From positions 1 through 10,169 of the forward strand of contig RWJK01000090.1 in the NCBI GenBank assembly GCA_004335835.1: a DNA stretch of 10,169 nucleotides, written 5' to 3'. How positions within the stretch are numbered: the first letter of the stretch is position 1; each line of letters begins with the position of its first letter. The notes beneath the pieces were generated by a model that saw only the letters and a list, made by a program, of their open reading frames with translations, was not told the origin of the DNA and made no database searches. Below, piece after piece: positions 8,725-10,169 of this stretch. The stretch comes from Scenedesmus sp. ARA3 (Eukaryota; Chlorophyta; Chlorophyceae; Sphaeropleales; Scenedesmaceae). A program made the position numbers and the translations under genes.

Positions 8725-9949
8725 CAGCCACTTCGCGAAGCGCAGCGCATTGTCAGGCGGCTCGCCGTTGTATGTGGATGTTACAAACAGCACAGCACCG
8801 GCCTTGGGCAGCTGCGGCTGCCCCCCAGCAGGGGGCATGATACTGTCCAGTGTGGCTGCTGTAGCAGCAAAGCCCGCTGCTGCTGCAGCCTGCACCAGCT
8901 GAGACGCAAAGGCCTCACATGTGCCAGAGTTAGAGCCGTATAGCACCAGCAGCGGCGTGCTGTGTGCACGGCTGCTGCTGCTGCTGCCAGCTGCGCCTGC
9001 CGGCAGCTTGGCGTTGCTGCTGCTGCTGCTGGTTGTGTGTGTTGGAGTTGAGGGCACTGCTGTGTCTGCAGGTGCCTGCTCTATGCTGTTGCTGCTGCTG
9101 CTGCTGCCCGGTGCGTCGATGGGTTTGGGCACTGCTGGTGCGCCAGGTGCAGGGTAGATGTACAGAGCCAGGCCCTCTGCTGAAGGGGAGGGGAATGACT
9201 CCTTCCTGCAAGCACAAGGTGGCCAGGTCAGCACATGTCAGACGGCTCAGCACCAAATGCATGTACCGCGTTCAGTGTACCCTCTGCTGAAGGGGAGGGG
9301 AACGACTCCTTCCTGCAAGCACACACAACACACAACACACAAAAGCAACAGCGTCAGCGCAAAGTGTGCATGTCAGCACAGGCAAAGCAGCAGACGAAGC
9401 AGATCGTCGGCTGTTGTGCGCTGAGCTGTGTACGGTATGTAGCTTCAAGGTTGACCACATGCTCCTTGCCACGGCCCAAGGAGGGACCCCAACCTTCACA
9501 ATGACAGCAGCACTGTTGCAGCAACCTTTCCCATAAACTGGTGAAGTTCCTGCTGCACCTGCTGCGCTTCAGCACGAAAGGCTACAGCACGTGATCAACT
9601 GGAAGTTCAATGCTGAAATCGAAAGTTCACACCCCAAGTTCACACCGCACCTGCTGGGCCGCAGCATGAACTTCTCCACGAGCCTGAACGTGAAGTTGTG
9701 GTACAGCATGGGAATCAGCGTCTTCGCCTCCCACATTGCAAACTGCATGCCCGCGCACGCCCTCACACCGAAACCAAAAGGCTTGAAGGCGTGCGGGTGG
9801 CGCCCGGCTGCCTCTGCTGCCCCTGGCATGAAGCGAGCAGGGTTGAAGGTATTTGGGTCGCCGAACTCGCCGCCCCAGTGGCGAGGCTGCCTGTGCAGTG
9901 CTACGAGGTTGACTGAGATGCGCTGGCCTCGCCGCACCAAATACTGCCC
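4080..9949 (-). CDS. Self-sufficient cytochrome P450 / NADPH-P450 reductase fusion (CYP102/CYP505 type), 3' nine exons, 5' part beyond window
   Basis: Spliced gene; join of the complement of 9949-9651, 9205-8600, 8413-8272, 7928-7598, 7270-6855, 5927-5767, 5448-5358, 4877-4728 and 4472-4080. All introns are GT-AG, all junction phases agree, and the total is 2589 bases (862 residues plus TGA). Order of domains: end of the P450 heme domain, Ser-rich linker, FMN flavodoxin, FAD/connecting domain, NADPH-binding domain. This is the order of bacterial P450 BM3 and fungal CYP505, and recognisable blocks match from end to end. Known members take two electrons from NADPH through FAD and FMN to heme and hydroxylate fatty acids and related chains; the substrate here cannot be inferred because the substrate-binding part lies outside the window. 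The matching part of BM3 is roughly 700 residues, so this protein is longer, mainly through Ala/Ser-rich insertions. No membrane segment is seen in the visible part. The exon boundaries are my reading and not transcript-verified. Confidence 0.93.
4607..4677 (-). repeat. Rearranged copy of the NADPH-exon motif inside the last intron
   Basis: The minus strand reads MVGPGTG followed directly by [13 protein letters not shown]. In the real exon FRLP...PLI precedes MVGPGTG, so this is the junction between two tandem copies and not an exon. Confidence 0.75.
4728..4877 (-). CDS. P450 exon: NADPH-binding domain start
   Basis: The acceptor is gtcatgcag at 4886-4878; 50 codons in phase 0, ending at CAGCAG|GTGAGG. 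It reads [13 protein letters not shown], then [32 protein letters not shown]. The GPGTGVAPF motif binds the NADPH pyrophosphate/nicotinamide region and is identical in BM3. This is the only complete copy; two truncated copies of its first half lie upstream in the preceding intron and one scrambled copy lies in the following intron. Confidence 0.93.
4965..5184 (-). repeat. Two truncated copies of the NADPH exon's acceptor and 5' half
   Basis: Copies begin at 5181 and 5045, against 4877 for the real exon (steps of 136 and 168). Both keep the CAG acceptor and about 77 bases of exon ([16 protein letters not shown]) and lose similarity just after NPA-P. The intron sequence ahead of the acceptor (gacgccttgc, then tgctgcacc) is copied too. 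Confidence 0.88.
5358..5448 (-). CDS. P450 exon: FAD phosphate-binding segment
   Basis: The acceptor is caattgcag at 5457-5449, preceded by a run of seven T on the coding strand. One base completes Arg, followed by 30 codons, [10 protein letters not shown] to ASGTIHGQQ, ending in phase 0 at CAGCAG|GTGTGT. It matches BM3 ASITVSVV...KGIASNYLAEL, where the Gly-x-Ala-Ser turn contacts the FAD pyrophosphate. The visible protein keeps GAASGT at this place. Confidence 0.88.
5532..5590 (-). repeat. Diverged copy of the FAD phosphate-binding exon's 5' half
   Basis: The minus strand reads [17 protein letters not shown], corresponding to [17 protein letters not shown] in the exon at 5448-5392. It is more diverged than the other copies, suggesting an older event. 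Confidence 0.7.
5666..5713 (-). repeat. Phase-neutral copy of the RYYSISSSP exon end (potential 48-base exon)
   Basis: It repeats the last 47 bases of the exon ending at 5767 ([14 protein letters not shown] and the CAGAG|GTGCG donor). An AG at 5715-5714 precedes it. If spliced in through that AG and the donor after 5666, the segment is 48 bases, enters in phase 2 and leaves in phase 2, adding 16 residues without a stop. Whether it is used cannot be seen. Confidence 0.75.
5767..5927 (-). CDS. P450 exon: FAD isoalloxazine-binding segment
   Basis: The acceptor is ccgtgcag at 5935-5928; it starts in phase 0 with [15 protein letters not shown] and ends in phase 2 at CAGAG|GTGCGT. It contains [11 protein letters not shown] (about visible residues 636-646), the conserved Arg-x-Tyr-Ser signature of ferredoxin-NADP reductase-type FAD sites, in the same context as BM3 RYYSISSSP. 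Partial copies of both ends of this exon lie in the flanking introns (5994-6055 and 5666-5713). Confidence 0.93.
5994..6055 (-). repeat. Copy of the FAD exon's acceptor and first bases
   Basis: It aligns with 5883-5945: cgtgcag acceptor, then gcgcttggtcagcactgact against the real gtgctgggccagcagctgac. The copy has frame-breaking changes. Confidence 0.75.
6235..6855 (-). repeat. Six tandem copies of one exon's 3' end and donor site
   Basis: The real exon ends at 6855; five copies end at 6751, 6627, 6493, 6369 and 6235. All end in a YK(D/E)Q|GT context with GTGGGT or GTGAGC donors. Steps from left are 134, 124, 134, 124 and 104. Copies alternate between two upstream flanks (AECPCP-type at 6855, 6627, 6369; CCACL-type at 6751 and 6493), so the array looks like a 258-base dimer duplicated as a unit. 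Confidence 0.92.
6855..7270 (-). CDS. P450 exon: FAD domain / connecting subdomain
   Basis: It starts after the acceptor ccctgcag with GT, which completes Gly to give [12 protein letters not shown]3 has GDHLGVIPRN. It has 138 codons and ends in phase 0 at GAGCAG|GTGAGC. A Ser/Asn/Pro/Thr-rich insertion of about 45 residues (near 7150-7020) interrupts the connecting subdomain. The end, [21 protein letters not shown], corresponds to the BM3 helix CPPHKVELEALLEKQAYKEQ. Five further partial copies of this exon end follow in the intron. Confidence 0.9.
7351..7395 (-). repeat. Copy of the connecting-domain exon's acceptor
   Basis: The minus strand reads ccctgcag, then cacatgcaccttcagaggtg and ctg; the real junction is ccctgcag, then gtgaccacctagaggtgctg. 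The copy starts 115 bases upstream of the real exon start and is not in the same phase. Confidence 0.65.
7491..7531 (-). repeat. Copy of the GMSYAPG exon end and donor
   Basis: Minus strand gagctggcgctgccacaggg through catggcctacacgccag|gtgag repeats the real exon end ([11 protein letters not shown], donor after 7598) as [13 protein letters not shown], 107 bases downstream. The copy has a stronger consensus donor (GTGAGT) than the real one (GTAATG); only the proximal donor lets the joined sequence stay collinear with the family. Confidence 0.8.
7598..7928 (-). CDS. P450 exon: flavodoxin-FAD connection with Ala-rich insertions
   Basis: The acceptor is gttgcag at 7935-7929; it enters in phase 0 and ends in phase 1 at CCAG|GTAATG. 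The N-terminal two thirds is Ala/Ser/Gly-rich (two poly-Ala tracts) with a conserved helical stretch, [20 protein letters not shown]. The C-terminal part, [18 protein letters not shown] followed by [11 protein letters not shown], is very close to the BM3 block VVASKELQQPGSARSTRH. That block begins the FAD-binding ferredoxin-reductase-like domain. Confidence 0.9.
8115..8175 (-). repeat. Copy of the LLLAHFK exon end and following intron
   Basis: [16 protein letters not shown] repeats [16 protein letters not shown] with a 157-base step. The intron sequence after each donor is also similar (gatgct, ctgcttg/ctgcctg, tgtgctcaa/gtgcgctcaa, caatgcatgc/cgatgcatgc), so a unit of about 157 bases was duplicated. 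Confidence 0.8.
8272..8413 (-). CDS. P450 exon: C-terminal part of the flavodoxin domain
   Basis: It starts after the cctgcag acceptor, completes the Arg codon left open by the previous exon, and reads 47 codons from [11 protein letters not shown] to LLLAHFK. It ends in phase 0 at CAAG|GTGCGG. The stretch [10 protein letters not shown]...GECWGSL parallels the BM3 segment GEADASDDFEGTYEEW. The exon is short and has a diverged copy of its 3' end 157 bases downstream in the intron, ending at 8115. Confidence 0.85.
8600..9205 (-). CDS. P450 exon: linker and FMN-binding flavodoxin domain
   Basis: The acceptor is cttgcag at 9212-9206 and the donor is GTGAGA after CCT AG. The first 20 residues finish the heme domain; about 60 Ser/Pro/Ala/Thr-rich residues form the interdomain linker. 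The flavodoxin core then starts at [13 protein letters not shown], whose GSNSGT loop binds the FMN phosphate. [11 protein letters not shown] and [10 protein letters not shown] are the loops that flank the isoalloxazine ring. Fourteen consecutive Ala codons (8721-8680) are inserted between these two loops, where BM3 has a short helix. The exon carries the motifs needed for FMN binding and no internal stop. Confidence 0.92.
8679..8723. repeat. (CAG)15 microsatellite inside the flavodoxin exon
   Basis: An uninterrupted 45-base run, read on the minus strand as 14 Ala codons inside the FMN domain. Neighbouring shorter runs encode Ser tracts (near 8967-8985, 9015-9030 and 9090-9107). Confidence 0.95.
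9274..9322 (-). repeat. Copy of the linker exon's acceptor and first 31 bases
   Basis: The segment gtgcttgcag|gaaggagtcg through the ttcagcagagg end repeats 9215-9174 with one or two changes, 107 bases upstream. It is followed at once by GTACAC. Used as an exon it would be about 32 bases and shift the frame. Confidence 0.88.
9651..9949 (-). CDS. P450 exon: heme-binding region (visible residues 1-100)
   Basis: The acceptor is tgtgcag at 9952-9950 and the donor is a GTGCGG after the CCC AGC AG end. The exon enters in phase 0 and leaves in phase 2. It contains the PERF-like motif FNPARF (about residues 35-40) and the heme-thiolate loop [10 protein letters not shown], which fits FxxGxRxCxG with the axial Cys at visible residue 65 (codon near 9757-9755). 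The following helix (QFAMWEAK) matches the L-helix of BM3. The join to the next exon gives [21 protein letters not shown], aligning with the end of the BM3 heme domain. The last 12 residues are the least certain part. Confidence 0.9.
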
Positions 9950-10021
9950 CTGCACATGAGGAGACAATAAGACAGCAGGCTAAGTGAGTTGCTACATTAG
10001 TCATCGGCAGAGCTCAGAGGC

Positions 10022-10121
10022 AAGTGTTTGGGTCACTGAATTCGCCACCCCAGTGGCGAGGCTGCCTGTGTAGCGCTACGAGGACTGAGATGTGCTGCCC
10101 TTGCCGCACCAGGTACTGCCC
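10022..10121 (-). repeat. Copy of the heme exon's acceptor and 5' third
   Basis: The minus strand reads [33 protein letters not shown] and then a stop, after the acceptor aattgcag. Compared with 9949-9850 it lacks one Asn codon (a clean three-base gap), with a dozen or so substitutions, mostly synonymous or conservative. Confidence 0.88.
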
Positions 10122-10169
10122 CTGCAATTTTCAATACCGGGCAGTAAAACCAAGGAAGACAGGCAGTTG

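Noticed and set aside
9354..9575. Possible additional P450 exon ([15 protein letters not shown] stretch)
   Set aside because: Joining 9651 directly to 9205 is already in phase and gives a sensible alignment to the BM3 heme-domain end; donors in this stretch leave the wrong phase for 9205.
1..10169. Transposon or retroelement as source of the repeats
   Set aside because: No transposase, reverse transcriptase, terminal repeats or target-site duplications are visible; the repeats are copies of local sequence in direct orientation.

Overview
The window reads as nuclear DNA of a green alga, most likely a chlorophycean. The base composition is GC-rich, (CTG)n/(CAG)n microsatellites are everywhere, genes are cut into short exons by compact GT-AG introns, and TGTAA, the usual chlorophyte poly(A) signal, lies downstream of one gene. 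Haematococcus-like genomes are a plausible match, but the species cannot be proven from this sequence.

Two multi-exon genes face each other tail to tail. On the plus strand, about 677-3031, is a five-exon gene whose exons join in phase into a soluble protein of roughly 265-270 residues that I do not recognise. On the minus strand, 9949 down to 4080, are the last nine exons of a self-sufficient cytochrome P450 fused to its own reductase (CYP102/CYP505 type, the architecture of P450 BM3). The rest of its heme domain lies beyond the right edge. The nine exons give 862 residues plus a stop with no phase error: P450 heme-thiolate loop, serine-rich linker, FMN flavodoxin domain, FAD domain, NADPH domain and a terminal Val-Trp-Ala-Ser. 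About 1 kb separates the two stop codons.

The striking property is structural. Nearly every exon of both genes has one or more diverged partial copies of its edge, splice site included, lying in the adjoining intron or 3' flank. The extreme case is six tandem donor-side copies of one P450 exon end (6235-6855), spaced 134, 124, 134, 124 and 104 bases. One copy (5666-5713) is a 48-base, phase-neutral potential exon. In the plus-strand gene, all five 3' splice sites are preceded by a (CTG)7-16 run ending 3 to 14 bases before the exon.

Region by region: 1-676, short tandem repeats with no convincing coding sequence; 677-3031, the unrecognised gene; 3032-4079, convergent intergenic DNA with copies of the 3' ends of both genes and a 23-bp x6 repeat; 4080-9949, P450-reductase exons and repeat-laden introns; 9950-10169, the next intron, carrying a copy of the heme-exon start. 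No RNA gene, transposase, CRISPR array or bacterial-type regulatory element is visible.
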